From positions 13,942,515 through 14,006,514 of the forward strand of contig OX104131.1 of NCBI GenBank assembly GCA_944470555.2: a stretch of DNA of 64,000 nt, read 5' to 3'. Of the stretch, positions 35,130 through 48,814 are shown one piece after another; the stretch's first letter is position 1, and the number at the start of each line of letters is the position of its first letter. The position numbers and the translations under genes are program-made. The notes under the pieces are model-generated. The model saw only the letters and a list, made by a program, of their open reading frames with translations. It searched no databases and was not told the DNA's origin. This DNA is from Heterobilharzia americana (Eukaryota; Platyhelminthes; Trematoda; Strigeidida; Schistosomatidae).

Positions 35130-37929
35130 CTTGAAGTGAAACATATATATGTAAAAATAAAGCATTACTAAGAAAACGTCAATAAATATTAAAGTAAGAG
35201 AGTTGAATGGTTTTATAGCACATATGAGAAAGTGTGTAAGCCTATTTCTTAGCTCAGTTTTGCAAACTTTTTCAAAACTTTTGATGAACAATATCTTACA
35301 ATTTTCTTGACTGAGTTGTAACAAATAAAGACCCCCACCAGCTTTTCTGAATATATTCCAGGTAATGTACAACTAAGGGGAAGTAACTACTAGGCATCTC
35401 ATGCATCAAAACTTTCATATTTCTGGCTAATATTTGTAGTTCACGATGTGGATGTTCAAAGTGTGTTGTCCTCTGAGCTAGGGGTTTGATAGCCAAACGA
35501 CTCAATCGTATGCTAGACATCGTAATCAGTGCACCAGAGCCTCACAAGGATGGGAAGTAATTTCTTGTGCATGAATATTTATAACGTGCTAATTTGCAAG
35601 GGCTTGATCTGATTGGCAGCTATTTGAATGTGTCAGGATATACTGAACCTACCTGGTTGATTCCTGATTTTTGTTTTCCGAAAGTTGTGTTCAAGTATAT
35701 GATTGGTGGATATTTTTTACATACCTACAGTACATTGAGGTCGTTCTTTTGTGATTCCATGACCCTTTTTGTTCGAATGAATTGGTGAAGCTCTGATGTA
35801 TTGATGACAATGAAACGCTTCCGACTAAAATGCTAGCTCATAAAACATACTTTGAAGGAGACGTCAGGCTGACATTTCTGATGTCTGGAAAAAAATAATG
35901 TGTAGAAAGTATTTGGGCTATTTTGTTTCTTTGACGTTACTGTTCATGATAAGATTGATAACTAAAAGGGGGGTGTGTAATTAGACGTTTTTTTTCATGT
36001 CTGTATTTCGAATTTCTTCAACCTGCAGTTGTTTAATCTTTCATTCGTGCTCTTTAACTGTTTTCTTTCCATTGGATTGCTCGCAGTTTCATTTTTCTCA
36101 TTTTTTTATATGTCGCACAACCTTTAATTAATTTGTTCCTTGAGCTCTTTCTGTTTTACTTACAACCACTGAACTTTCTACTGCCTCATAGTGGCTAAGA
36201 AGTCGCTGTGGAACATATACTGTTGACTCATTTATCTACTATGCTTTCTAGCTCATAACTTGATTTTCTATGGCAAGTTTCCCACATTATCTTATCTAAT
36301 TGTATTGTTAATAACTTTCATTTAAGATTGTTTACAGATAATCGGAATCGATAAAGAAAAAGAAATCAGTTTCAGTCAATAGTTCTTGATATGTTCGCGT
36401 ACTCGACTGTCTCATCCCGGTAGAGTGTAGAACTTAAAATATCTTCACAGAAAAGCATGACGATACTAAGTAACCCTTAAGACTGTTTTTTCAGAAAAGG
36501 TTTTTGGTTATTGCTTCTTTTAAGATGCTGGTACTAATTCTAAACTACCTGATTCTGACTAAATGAAAGATAACAAGAGGGAAGAAAGATTTTCTAAACA
36601 CACCTCAGCTGCTAAATAATGTGAATTGTATTTCGTAGTTCACCGGAAACAATGTTCAACAAACTACATGAAGTTATTTGAAAACATTATCGTAAAATTA
36701 TGCCAATGAAAGAGATCTGTGTAAACTAGAAAAGTTTGGAAAACTGCTTCATCTCAATTTGGAATTCTTCAGTTTTTATTCTCATGATTCCTTTCGAGAG
36801 TGAGTACTGAAACCTAAAGTTTTTTGGAATGCTTATAATAAAACATAGGACGTTTACCGAAGAGTCACTCTTTTCAGTGGTATCATTCTCAGGCTGTACA
36901 GTAGCATATAAATATTCTATTCAAACGGCAACAGGAAAGGAATGTTTCTACGACTTCTACGAACCTTCTTTTCGTTACTTTACAGTTCAGCAGAGACACA
37001 TCAGCAGATATACTGAGAAACCGTCTGGCATGCTTATCGAGGAGAACTTTCTAGGCTGTCAAACTTAGATTGACTTTCTCCAGTGAACCATCTCTTCGAT
37101 TATAAGTAAAGGAAAAGCTACTCCGTTGGTCGCCTCAGTGCACATTCATCAATTTACTTGTTTTTATGGGGTATGATATATTCACCGTACTCAGTCTTTC
37201 CTTCCCGAACATAATACCAGCCTGGTTCTACAAAGGAAAAAGTAAGGCACCATGCAGATCTGTTTTAAAACATTTGATTAATTACGGCTACCACTAAGTA
37301 GATGCAGAAAAAGATGTCAGTGGCATGTAAGCCTAACGTATTTTTCAAACTGTGGAAGCCACAGAAAATAATATTTTGAAGTCTGAACTTCATGTTCAAA
37401 AAAATTTTGTCCAGTCACTTGGGCTGAAATGGACATGACCTGTCAGAACCTTTTTCCCCTCAATAATTTTTCTTCCTTATCTTCTCACACATAACATTCT
37501 TCCACCCCCTAAAATTTCGACTTCTCGTTACATTCAAAGGTTTTTGAACCATATTACATCATTTAACTTCGTAAGTAAATAATACTTCTGTCTTGATAAT
37601 TTTTCTTCTCATTACTATTTTAATCAATATGCAGTTTTTTTCCATTTTCTTGATTGATAATCAAAACTGAATTCAGTTCAAAAATATTTTATGAAACATT
37701 TCAATTTTGTAGCCATGTTAACAGAATACCTATATGCGGTAGTACAGCTTGAGAATGATATCACTGAAAAGAGTGACTCTTCTCTAAATGTCTTTTGTTT
37801 TATGATTTCATACTGATGAATGCTTATGATTATTTAACTATCGGGTTGCTTATCACCAAAAAAGGAATATGAATATTTTTCTATATTTCATATTTGGCTA
37901 TAATTTAGAAAAGTATAAGTATAATTTTG
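35130..37929. other. Intron sequence
   Basis: First part of the intron between FN3 exons 7 and 8. Short frames only; no repeat is recognised with confidence. Confidence 0.5.
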
Positions 37930-38590
37930 AGGAAGTTGAGGGGATTTGGAAATATTTCAAGTTGTTATTCATCGTAGAATGACATCAGTTGGAGGAACAA
38001 AGGAAACCTGGGAGCACTAGACAGCTGTTTCGTCCTAGTATGTGACTCCTCAGTAGTGCGCAACCACGAACCCGCGACCTTCAGGTTTCGTGGCCAGCAC
38101 GTTACCATACTAAGACGAAACAGCTGTACAGTGCTTCCAGTTTTCCAATGTTCCTCCAGCTGATGTCAGTCTACGATGAATAACAACTTTAAATATTTCC
38201 AAATTCCCACAACTCCCTCAAAATCCAATTCAACTGGTGCTCATTTGTGACTAGCTTCGAGAGGTATTCCCAAAGTTCCAGTGAGTAGTCGTGACCGGTG
38301 AGGGTAAAGCCTGATGGTTTTGAGGACAGTTACTCAACGATGACATTGGGTGGAGGTTGCGTTATATCGTGAGCTAACAGCTAACGGTTGGATTCTGACC
38401 CATTGGCTCGATGGTAACGTGCTGGCCACGGAATCTTAAGGTCGCGGGTTCGACCCCTGGCGGGTCGTGGGTGCGCACTGCTGAGAAGTTACGCACTAGG
38501 ATGACAGGGTGGTCAAGTGCTCTTAGGTTTCCTTTGTTCCTCCGACCGATTTTAGTCTCCGATGAATAGCAACTGGAAACGTGAGTTTAG
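37930..38590. mobile_element. Cluster of three SINE copies, two head to head
   Basis: A minus-oriented 3' half (about 37930-38105) meets a plus-oriented 3' tail (about 38106-38205). A third, nearly full-length plus copy follows (about 38222-38590), with the tRNA-like head 'ttggctcgatggtaacgtg' and B-box 'ggttcgacccc'. All belong to the same family as 4933-5416. In the third copy the ribozyme core is damaged (CTGAGAAG, and GATGACA for the GAAA box). Confidence 0.75.
38014..38059 (-). ncRNA. Hammerhead ribozyme motif with compensatory stem I change
   Basis: Minus strand: same layout as 5008-5053, but stem I is GCACTA/TAGTGC instead of GCACTG/CAGTGC. Both partners of one base pair have changed and pairing is kept. 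The core CTGAGGA, GAAA and the palindromic stem III ACAGCTGT are intact. One mismatch has appeared in stem II. Confidence 0.65.
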
Positions 38591-39594
38591 TTTGGGTACC
38601 CTCATTTGCGTCAACAGATATCTTTGAAGAATACAAGTCTATATTAATGGGGTGCAACCTATAATGGGATGTGTGAAGCGAATAAGTCATAGAAAAAAGA
38701 TGCTTGAAACTGCTAATGGAAAAGAGTATAGCACTTTGATGGATTATGTAACTTGAAAAAAACCACCATAAGAATAAGAATAAGAAAATGTCAGATGATA
38801 GACAATAAGATGCATGCTGGCGATATACCGACCTCTGATCATGCCAAGTAGCTAGTATTCATTGTGTAATTCAAAGACTTGGGATGATCATCAGTGAGCA
38901 GAACAACAGAAATAACTGACATTCAAATGCCAGCTATGTTGATTCATTTTTTATTCACCTATGAACCTATGTTTGTCATACAGGGAGATATTGATATCAC
39001 TCTAGTTATCATTTCGAGAAGAAAATATTCAACGGAGCATTGGTTTTTTTCATCTAGGCTTAGATGGACGATATAAAGCAATTCATTTGGCATCTTGGTG
39101 GAATTTCCTCAAGATATCACATTCCATAGTTACAATACTAATTACCATCATTTGAGTTACCATTATCTGAGTGAATGTCACCCTTTTTTCTGAGTGAGAT
39201 GGATCTTATTTGACTCAGAAATTAGATTTCACCAAAATAGTGAATATCGTTTACTCAGTGACCAAATTCACTAAAGCCGTCAAATCACAACTGGGTATGG
39301 ATATCTAGCAGTTAATCGTTTTTTAAATGGGCGACTACTGTCTTCCACACTAAGGAATCGCTATGTCTTTTGACACAGAATAGATTATTTTCTGAAACAT
39401 CCACATTCACTTATCGAATTAGTACTTGGACTAGATTCCTTTGATGACTGCATTCTTTGCAAACGTTTTTCTGCCTAACTTTATACTACTTACTGTAGGC
39501 ACGTAGTATCATTTATTGCCGTAATTTTGTTAGCTATGCACTGCAGACTGGTTTGCAAATTTACTGTTTTCTACAGTGATGTGATGAGTCATGA
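38591..39594. other. Intron sequence
   Basis: No feature recognised. Confidence 0.5.
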
Positions 39595-42500
39595 GGTAAC
39601 TAGTACACCAGTTACTAGCCGGTCCTAAGCCCGGATAAAAGGGAAAGGTTTGGCAGAGGGTTAGCAACCCTACCCCGGAAAACCAATTAAATCGCTAAAG
39701 AAACTCCAAAGCACAAAGAAAATATAAAACATAAACTTATTCTTCGCTAGAATCGGTGAGACGAAACTATGCCAGTTGGTAAAAGCCTTCGGAAAGCCAA
39801 TCGGCCGACGTATCTTCTCTTCTCTCGATGAAAGGAAAAGTAAACATGGGGACATGGAATGTCCACATTATGTTTGAACCTAGCAAGACTGCCTAGATTG
39901 CCAAAGCGATGAGAAGGTATAGCATAGAAGTGCTAAGAATCTGCGAAAGCAGGTGTAATGGAAGTGAACTCTCCAAACTGTCAACTGGAGAGTCAATAAT
40001 CTACTCCAATACTGTCACCCAGATGACAACCCCTAGCACACTGAGGTTTGGAGTGGCTGTCATGATGTCCCGCTCCCAAGAGCATGGAGGGCTCTTTCTC
40101 ATGCAGTGGGAAACAATCTCCTCCTCCTTCAGGATCAGGATCATGACAGCAAGATTCAACTCAAAATGAAGGAAAGTCACAATCATTCAATGCTACTCTA
40201 CGCACCTATAAATGATGCAGATCAAGAGAAGAGGGAGGAATTCTATAGACAACTGAAATCAGTACAGGACAAAACTCCAGTTGGTGACATCGAAATTCTA
40301 TTGGGTGACATAAATAGTAAAGATGGATAATGGCAATTATGTCACTGGGTGACAAAAGTGGCAAACGGGGAGCGGGTAACACAGTAAGAGAACTCATCAC
40401 GGATCAAGAAGCACTCGGAGAAATGATTAATGAGAATGGAGAAGTGTTTGCAGACTTCCGCGCATTCAACAATTTGGTGATTGAACGCAGGGTATACAAG
40501 CACAAGGATATTCACAAAGTGACATGAACTTCACCAGGTGGACACACTACACTAAAAATCACATCGACTTCGTCTCAACGTGAAAGAAGTGGAGACGCAG
40601 ACCACTGGACACAAGATCAAGAAGGGGAGCAGATGTAGGTGGTTCACACCACTCACTATCTAGTGCAAGGAACCTACCAAATCAAGTTGAAAGCCTTCAA
40701 AGAAGCTGGTGATAGATCACAGTTCAAGTTCAACATCCAGAACAGAAACTGAAGTACGAACTTACTATGGACATCTTCATGTCAGTCATCAGGACAAAAT
40801 GGGAGACATAGCCAATATCCCTGAAGAAACCTGCATGGAAGAACACTGGAACTCTTTGGAAGAGATGTGGAAAAAACCTGCATAACCGTATTAGGGAGGA
40901 AGAAGAAGCGGCAGGGCAAGGAACGGATCTCAATGGACACAGGGAAGCCGATAAAGGAGGAAGAGGAAGATGGTGAAGCAGAAGATGAATCAGTGCAATG
41001 CAGGGATGAAGAAAGAAAAGGGGAACTGAGTACTACCAATAAGACACTACAGTGGAAAAAGAAGTGAAGAAGAGTGCACGGAAAGACCAAAGACACTTCT
41101 ATGACACATTGCCAAGTGAAACAGAACAGGCTGAAGGTAAGAGATACAGAGACCTGACAACACTATATCAAATAATCAGCTTACTATCCGAGAAGAGATT
41201 AATGCACATGAAACCAATGAAAGATAGTGAGGGAAACTTAGTTACCAAAGAGGAGAAACAAAGAAACAATGGGTCGGCCACTTCGAAAAACTTTTGAATC
41301 GACCACCACCTACAACTCGTGCAGAAATACCCTCAGCAGCTCAGCCAACGAAACACCAGTGAGTACAAGCTCCCCGACAAAAGCAGAAGTCCTGAACGCC
41401 ATAAAGTTGATGAAATCCAGAAAGCGGCAGAACAATATGGAATTCCCACAGAAGCACGGAAAACAGAGGCAAAGACAACAGCGGACATGCTCACACCACT
41501 ATTGCGGAAAATTTGGAAGGAAGGAAAGGTACCTGGTGATTGATCGGAAGAAGGGCTACCTTGTTAAACTTTCAGAGAAGGAAGACCTAAGTCTTTGTAA
41601 GAACTGGCGAGGAATCATGCTCCTGTCCACCCAAAACAAAAAACTATGCCGCGTCATCCTGGAGAGATTAAAAAATGCTCTGCATTCAAAATTATGGCCG
41701 GAACAGGCTGGTTGGCTTGCTTCAGGAAGAACAAATCATGTGCGGATCAAATTGAAACGCTACGCTAGACATCATCATAGAACAGAGTATAGAATGACAG
41801 TCAACTCTCCACCTCAACTTCATCGATTTTGAATAAACCTTCGACAACATCGACCGAGAAGAAATTTGCAGTTGCTTCAACGCTACGTTTTTAGTGCCAC
41901 AAACCTTTATCAACTTCATTCAACAGCCATATTTTATATGATACTGGGTGCCAAGTGTTTCACAATGGAAAGCTCAGTGATGCTTTTGAAGTTAAGACAG
42001 GAGTAAGACAAGGCTGCCTACTATCACCTATGATCTTCCTTATTGTGGTCGACTGCACTCGACTGGACCATGCAACAAACTGTGAGCAGCTGCGAGAAGA
42101 CGGGCATACGTTGGCTGGACTAATGAAAAGAGCCTAGAAGAAGATTTCGATTTCACCGATGATGATTTATTTCTAATGTCTTATGTTGCACAAACTCGGA
42201 GATCTATAGGCTAAAACCAAAAATTAGACAGAGGAATTTAGGCAGCGGAGGAAGACATGAAGTGAACGTAGAGAATTAGTGGTGATGAAGATACTCAACC
42301 AACAACAACACCATCAACAACAAGCACCAATCACCATCAACGGGAAAAACTCAAAGGAAGTAGTCTCTTTCACCTAACACCTACCTAGGCATTACAGCAC
42401 AGATGAGGATGTCAAAACCAGGACTGGAAAGACAGCAAGACAGGCCTTCCTGCATTAATCTGAAATCAGTGTGCAGATCTACTGCACTGCACTCAGCATA

Positions 42501-43030
42501 AAGCGTGAACAACATCCGGATTCTCAACACTCATGTCAGTCAAGTCAGTACCTCTTTCTATGTGATGGTTGAGAGACTTGGTGGGTTACGAAAGCATTTC
42601 CAACAAACTACAAGCATACATTATCAACAGCTACTGCCTACGCTCACTCGATACTCAAGATCAGATGACCAGAATACTAAGAGTAAGCAACAAGGAACTG
42701 TGGCTGTCTGACTGGCAATGAACCAACCAAGAACCCAACGCCCAACAAATATGCAGTGGCAGAAAGTGGAGATGGACTGGATTAGACATACACTGAGACG
42801 TCTGTTTGGAGACATCAAGCGCAGGTCGTCGAGTGGAATGTAATTTGGATTCAACGAGTTGGGCGTTCAAGGCGAGGGTGATATGGAGGAGATCATGTGA
42901 GGAAGAAATGAAAGCTTCTGGGCATTGGCGGACCCAGGTTGGACAGACTGCAGAGAGGAGAGAGTGGAGTTGAAACGTGCTACTGAAGCTTTATTTTCCG
43001 CTAGGAACCCATGGGACAAATAAGAATAAA
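39595..43030 (+). pseudogene. Decayed near full-length RTE retrotransposon copy
   Basis: This is collinear with the intact element at 8882-12099, from the leader ('ttactagccggtcctaagcc') to the 3' end ('aggaacccatgggacaaata'). Recognisable pieces are 'LRICESRCNG' and 'LSTGESIIY' (endonuclease), 'KNWRGIMLLS' and 'TGVRQGCLLSPMIFLIVVD' (reverse transcriptase). Many indels and stops split it across all three frames, and the FADD box is destroyed near 42150. Several indels are small duplications of neighbouring codons. It lies in the large intron of the FN3 gene on the opposite strand. Confidence 0.88.
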
Positions 43031-43724
43031 AAATAGTCGTATAATAGTTGAAGTAAAGCAGTAGATACAATAAAATTAAGGTGAATATTGGAACCATACT
43101 GTGTTTGGGGTTAGGGTACGCTAAAACTCATAAATTTCCTTCACGACAAAATTTGTTGTTTTAAACATGCTAACCACACTATGAAAAAAACTAAGTAATC
43201 TGACAAATGTAGAGCATCTAATGCCAGGTCAGATACATAGGTCAAAGTAACAGTCTTTGAGCAGTCGAATTATGGAAGTAATGGCGTTCCGCGTAATTAA
43301 AGACGATAATCTTCGTCAAAATAAGTTATTCGGATGATGACTCGTCTACTAGTAAGCATGTACTGGGACAAAATCATTCAAAGGAGATGGAATAAAGTGA
43401 CAATATCAAAGGGTAATATATATAAGTGGATTTAGGGGTTGATCGGTATAATAGATGTTTAGCACATTCAGTTGGAAGCATTCAAGCCTTGTTGCGAAGG
43501 TACACCGCTGAATTTTAACTCTACAGTATTCAGATTTTACATGCTAGCAATGTATTTTAAGTTGATTTACACCGAAATGAAACCGCGTCTTTTACAGATA
43601 TGTAACTGCTTTCGTTCTGCGTTCAAAAGCAAAACACATGGTTTATTTTTCAAGTCTAATCAACTTATTTGTCTTTATGAGAGTATATTTCACCATAATT
43701 CTACTGTAACTTAGTTGCCATCAG
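43031..43724. other. Intron sequence
   Basis: No feature recognised. Confidence 0.5.
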
Positions 43725-43990
43725 CAGGGGTACCATGGGCATGCGTTTCGTCTTACCTGGCAGTCGTCGGATGGGTATACCAGAACTACAGTGAGTGATA
43801 CCGTCCCCACTGAGACTCCAGTCTCGCACGCATAGCTTCAAATACCGAAAAATTGTGCACTAGGTCACTGATGCAAATAACAAGCCTCTCGTACAACAGG
43901 TATTAATTATTACTGTCAATCGACGAGTTCCAAATGGCACGGAATGAACTTGCAGGGTTTCCCTACCAACCACAACCAAATAAATTATCA
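43725..43990. mobile_element. Degenerate inverted pair of Smα-like SINE pieces
   Basis: The minus-oriented part (about 43725-43860) has a hammerhead remnant with core CCGACGA. The plus-oriented part (about 43895-43990) has 'cgacgagttccaaatggcac', a decayed version of the same block. Both ribozymes look inactive. Confidence 0.55.
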
Positions 43991-44611
43991 TAACTAGTAT
44001 TCAATCAATATTGTGGGATCCTCATTGAAGCCCATATGCCAATAGATATCGGATAATTTGATCCAGTGTAACAACGAAGAATTACAAGTTTGTCAACAAA
44101 CAGTAATAATCTTACCATGTTTCAAAACTAAATACAATACTTCAGCTTCTTCAACTGAATGTTTGGTTTTTTAAAAATTGAATAAAAATCTAAACATTCG
44201 GTCAAAGAAACCATGGCTTACATAGCGAAGTACTCACAAAAATCTTGTATTGATTTTCCGAACACCCTTCTGTTGTAAAAAGGTACCTTTTCAAACTGAT
44301 TGAATGAGGCTGTGACGTCACTATTTTCTACGACATTCGTAATAACTATGATCTGGATACAAATAACTTGTTTGTCTCTTGGCAAATCATTTGAAAATAT
44401 TTTTGGCAGGTTGCTACTCTTATACAAAGTTGTCATAAAAGTAAAACAGGCTTGGTAAAATGATTTTTTTCTTCAATTCTGCTTTTTGTCGTTTGGTCAT
44501 TTTGTTTTTTTCATTTTTGCACTACACAAATATGTTCCACTTATGTCTTAAAGTCAACTCACTTTCCAATAATTTGATTGTTGTTGAGCCTCAAAGTAAT
44601 CAACAACAAAT
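43991..44611. other. Intron sequence upstream of Penelope-like remnant
   Basis: No coding feature is recognised. The last 100-200 bases may belong to the 5' part of the element that follows. Confidence 0.4.
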
Positions 44612-46770
44612 TTGCATGATAGGTTACGTGTGATAAAATTAAGGAATTCATTCAAAAACTCAAAAAGACCACTTACAAAAATGGAAGAACTTCTTCAAAA
44701 AGGATTGAATTACCGCACAACAGATTCCTTGAAACCAGAATTCCTTGCGGCATTAGAATCGTTACTTAAAACATCAGGATTATTTGAGGTGGTCACTCAA
44801 CAAGAAATGCGGCAAACAATTGTACCACTGACCAAGCAGAAAAGACATCGTGCTCAAATGAACACTCAAGAACAGAAAACATTAAAAAGGCCGAAAAATA
44901 CGAAGGATGTCGTTATACTTCCAGCAAATAAAGGACGCACTACAGTAGTCATGCATAAAGATGACTACATCAAGAAAGCAGAGGAATTACGTAAAGGCAA
45001 AAATGTATATCAACTACCTGAGACCAACCCTATCCGGAGGTTTGACAACCAGATTAACAAAACCTTGAACAAACTCTTCAGAGAAGAAGAAATAACAAAA
45101 CAACACGAATGGAGAATGAAATCGAATGGATTTGCTCTTCCTCCGTTCTACGGCAGACCAAAACTACACAAACCCGATATCTCCCTACTACCAATTTCCT
45201 CACTTCCGGAAACTCCAACATGCAACATATCAAGAGAACTTTCGTGAAGACTGAAACACCTCGTTCAACCATGCGGATATTCCATCAAGTCACCAAAGAA
45301 GTTCTTAGAAAAGACCGAAAGTATTAACATAAAAAAAGACTAATTAATGGTATCCTTTGATGTCACATGACTCTACACATCCATCGAACCACAACTGGCC
45401 AAGGAAACTATGTCCCTTCTGTTCACTGAAGGCACAAGCCTTACAGAATGCAAAAAAACTAAAATGTTCAACTCTGATGGAACTCATCGAGCTTTGCCTG
45501 ACAACATACTTTCAATTCAATGGCGGGATATTCAAACAGATGGAAAGAACTCCGATGGGATCACCGTATCCGGATTAATTGCAGAAGCAGTGATGCAGAC
45601 ACTGAAGCCATCATTCTACCACTTTTGTAACCATTAAAAAAGATATAGAAGACACACAGTTTGATCAACAACGCTTTTAGTGACATCAAATTCACAATGG
45701 AGAAAGAGTTAAACAACCAACTTCCATTCCTGGATGCTTTAGTCGGCAGAACAAATGTCGGAAAGCTGGAAACCCAAGTATACAGGAAACCAACACACAA
45801 TGATCAAATCCTCAACTATGGTAGCAAAAAGCCAAAAACTCACAAAATTAGTTCCATGCAGACTCTATTCAAAAGAGCGAGAACACACTGCATTACAACA
45901 ACTTCAAGGAGAAACGAAGAAAATTACTTGATGTCCATCCTAAAGAACAATGCCTACTCATGAAACTTTATCAGAAGATGCCTATCCAGTTCATCATCAA
46001 CTACAAAGTCACCGACAGAAATCAATAAACTCATCATTCAACCGTACATAAAGAATATATCAGAAATCATGACAAGATTGCCAAGACCACTGGGTGGAAT
46101 TGGTGTGGCTCATAAACCAACAAATTCCCTCCAAACACTATTATACAGACCAAATGATACAACAACCAAAGAAGACAAACCGAACATCATTTATAAATCA
46201 ACTACAATAACTGTGGTCAACACTACACTGAGCAGAGTGGTCGTCCTCTTCGCCGTCGTCTACATGAACACCAATCGGCTACTAAACGTCACACACGACA
46301 TTTCATCACTCACTACAATGCACGTGGATAACAACTATAGAAATGAATTTAATTTGGACAATGTAGAAATTTCGTACGGAGAGAGGAAACACAAAAAATA
46401 TCAGAGAATCCCTAGAAGCTTGCATTCAGGTCAGTCAGCCAGTCAGCAATCAACAGATGTATAGACATAGATCCAACCTATCAACCAATAAGGAAAATGA
46501 TAAATGACAGAAAGGTCAGAGGTCAGGTGGAGGAACAGCCAACAGGAAAGTCTATACAATCAATGACACAACAATCGAAGGAAACAACAAATCACAGACC
46601 GCTTTATCAAGTCAAGGTACTAAATCATTGACGGAGAGATATTGACAGCTCACTTCATACTGAAGTTAGTGCTGATGATGTTGTCCAGAAAGACGATGAA
46701 AGTTCCACGGCTAAACAACCCAGCTCAGAGAACACAATACAACCATAACTATCCACCTGAGCTACAAATA
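44612..46770 (+). pseudogene. Penelope-like element with RT and GIY-YIG remnants
   Basis: The longest intact piece (44612-45247, 211 codons) contains 'DVVILPANKGRTTVVMHKDD' and 'LPPFYGRPKLHKPD', hallmark Penelope-like reverse transcriptase motifs. Further on, in shifted frames, come 'FNGGIFKQMERTPMGSPY' (the TPMGSP motif), 'NNQLPFLDALVGRTN' and 'YRKPTHNDQILNYGS'. A C-terminal GIY-YIG-like region near 46200-46460 includes 'SLTTMHVDNNY' and 'NLDNVEISYGERKHKK'. The catalytic YxDD stretch is missing around 45640. Frameshifts and stops make it a pseudogene. The non-coding 3' part (46490-46770) is the sequence that recurs inverted at 24634-25090 and in part at 25-215. Confidence 0.88.
46651..46710 (+). 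ncRNA. Hammerhead-like motif in Penelope-like 3' region
   Basis: 'agttagtg' precedes the core CTGATGA. A stem follows (TTGTC/GACGA, closed by a short loop), then TGAAAG and 'ttccacg'. Stem I GTG/CAC is present. Unpaired bases at the stem II junction and a very short stem III make this a minimal hammerhead, as reported for Penelope-like elements. It lies downstream of the coding remnant. Confidence 0.5.
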
Positions 46771-47529
46771 GTCTACACCATTTCAAAACTAAGGAATTCA
46801 TTTATACCGTTTTCAGAAACCTCTGGGTAGTCTATACCATTTGAACTTTAAACACTGCGGGTTAAGATTCAGATATATATGAAATCAAAAGGCAAAAACG
46901 TAGTAATGTTAAGCAAAATAAATGAAGCTGAGTCAGTAAAATCCAGTCATTTGGAGTTTTTACAATGTTCCCTTGGTCTTCGGACTCTGAATACACAATC
47001 ACTATAAACTGTAAATACAACAAAAATAACCTTCCTCTTCTGTGATTAAATTGAATCTGAAAATCAACAAAGTTCATCGTTTTGATAATTCCATTCAGTC
47101 CACCTAGTAATTTATCATCCTACGTTATGGAATCCATTTGAAGACCGATTCGTTTGCAGACTAGATAACGAAATGTTCATGGGAAATGAAATCAGTATGA
47201 AAGAAAATAGGTACTAATGACTGGAAAAATTGTCCAAACTGAGGTGAACAACAGTGTAAAAATTTTGGCAAGTCATCATAACATAGAGAATACTACGTCT
47301 TTTGGTTTTGAGTACATTTCAAGAAGTATGAATTTCAGTAAATGCATTTCGTGAAAGTAGACAACTGCAATAAGATCAAAAATTGGGCACTGTGTAATTT
47401 CTTTCAGTTTATTTATCAAATGCTTTGCAGTAATACTTACTGGGTAGAATTTTGGATAAAATTTATTATGTATGAAGTTAGCACTACAACTTTATTATGT
47501 CATTTACCTGGGTCCCTTGAGATAAAGGT
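46771..47529. other. Intron sequence
   Basis: No feature recognised. Confidence 0.5.
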
Positions 47530-47760
47530 TGTGGGATATTCATCTTGTTGACTGGTATTGGAACCCAGCTTGACGCACACTTCATCCAATTCAGGATACC
47601 TTGGCGTTTGAACAGAAGGGTAGTCGGTTCGAATCTCATTGAGAAAAACATATCTCACTGGGGTGCCGGTACGCCAAGCTGATGAGTCCCAAATAGAACG
47701 AAGTGCGCATCAAGCTGGTTTCCACTACTAGTCACGAAGATGAATAAAGCATCATGAATA
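47530..47760. mobile_element. Smα-like SINE, with inverted 3' fragment beside it
   Basis: A minus-oriented SINE fragment (about 47540-47600) is followed by a plus-oriented copy with B-box 'ggttcgaatctc' and a hammerhead block at about 47662-47722. The core CTGATGA is intact, but GAAA has become GAAG, so the A15.1 partner is lost and the ribozyme should be inactive. Confidence 0.65.
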
Positions 47761-48234
47761 TTCAGAAGTATGAAGGGATCCCATCTGCCAACCGAGGTCG
47801 AGCAGTTTGGCGCTGTATATCAATGGGAAATGATAAGTATCAAAGCAAAGCTTGTAAAATTTTAGTATATCTTGGATAGGTGCCTACTCATTCCTATAGC
47901 GTGTGTTTCATGCTGATTCCAAAAATAAACATTCAACTATTAACCTATCCCACAACTTATACATGCTATTCAGATCTTTTACTCTCTAACATTACATAGT
48001 GTGCTTGTGGACATATCTGCAACCGACCTCTGCTCTAAATTCCTTATCTTACCAGAGTCTGACACCCTGAATGAGCAAGGTTCTTTCTTTTGGTTAGCCG
48101 AATAGGTCGTGGTCAACACCTGTAACAGATATCTTATATCTTACTCATTAGTCAACAACTCTGTATATGTCCATATTTCACCAGCAAGCTTTTCTTTTAA
48201 TTTTCTAAACTTAGTGTTTTGATCACTTGCTCAG
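47761..48234. other. Intron sequence
   Basis: No feature recognised. Confidence 0.5.
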
Positions 48235-48385
48235 TGGTGGCTAACAGTGGGACCCTGGATGCAGGTTTCGTTCTGTTCATGACTCGTTAACTGGATGTAT
48301 TTACATCTAAGTGAAAGGTGGCATTTGGACTTAGCCTTGAGCTTAGTACTCATCATCTCGAACACGTCAAATTATGTCTCAGAGA
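48235..48385 (-). mobile_element. Degenerate Smα-like SINE
   Basis: Minus-oriented SINE remnant with the hammerhead region near 48250-48300 ('gtttcgttctgttcatgact' on the plus strand). Core and stems have several changes. Confidence 0.5.
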
Positions 48386-48514
48386 ATTTTCAGGCAATAT
48401 AGAGGTGTCCACATACAACTGCATTCACCAAAACAGCGATTGATGAATTCGGTTCTTCATAGCAATCAACCAAAATGTATAGTTTGACCATAAAAAGCTT
48501 ATTTTAAAACTTAC

Positions 48515-48814
48515 TTTCTGGATATGTGGTGATCATGATAGACTCCGATGGCAAACTACGAATTCCATAGACTAAATCAATAGATTCTATATAAACACTA
48601 TAATTGATTCCTGGATTAAGCGATTTAATATCAAATTCATTGTTATAACAAATGTTGAACTTCTGAAATTGATCGAGTACACCAATAGTCGAATGTATAT
48701 ATATCAGGTAACAATTGACAATAAATGCTAAATTTTGTTCTGATTCTGTCCATGTTATGTGAAACTGAGTTGATTTAACCCCTGTAACTGATACATTTGT
48801 AGGTGGATTCGGTC
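48515..48814 (-). CDS. FN3 domain exon 7
   Basis: 300-bp minus-strand exon, phase 1-1, from acceptor 'tttttcactaaag' to donor AAA|GTAAGT. It encodes one 100-residue FN3 domain with no internal Met, so a start-codon-based search misses it. Landmarks: 'PPTNVSVTGVKSTQFHITW', 'IVNCYLIYIHS', 'NICYNNEF', then 'LNPGINYSVYIESIDLVYG' and 'ITTYPE'. Both extra Cys are conserved. It joins in frame to the exons at 55893-56198 (upstream) and 34827-35129 (downstream). Confidence 0.88.
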
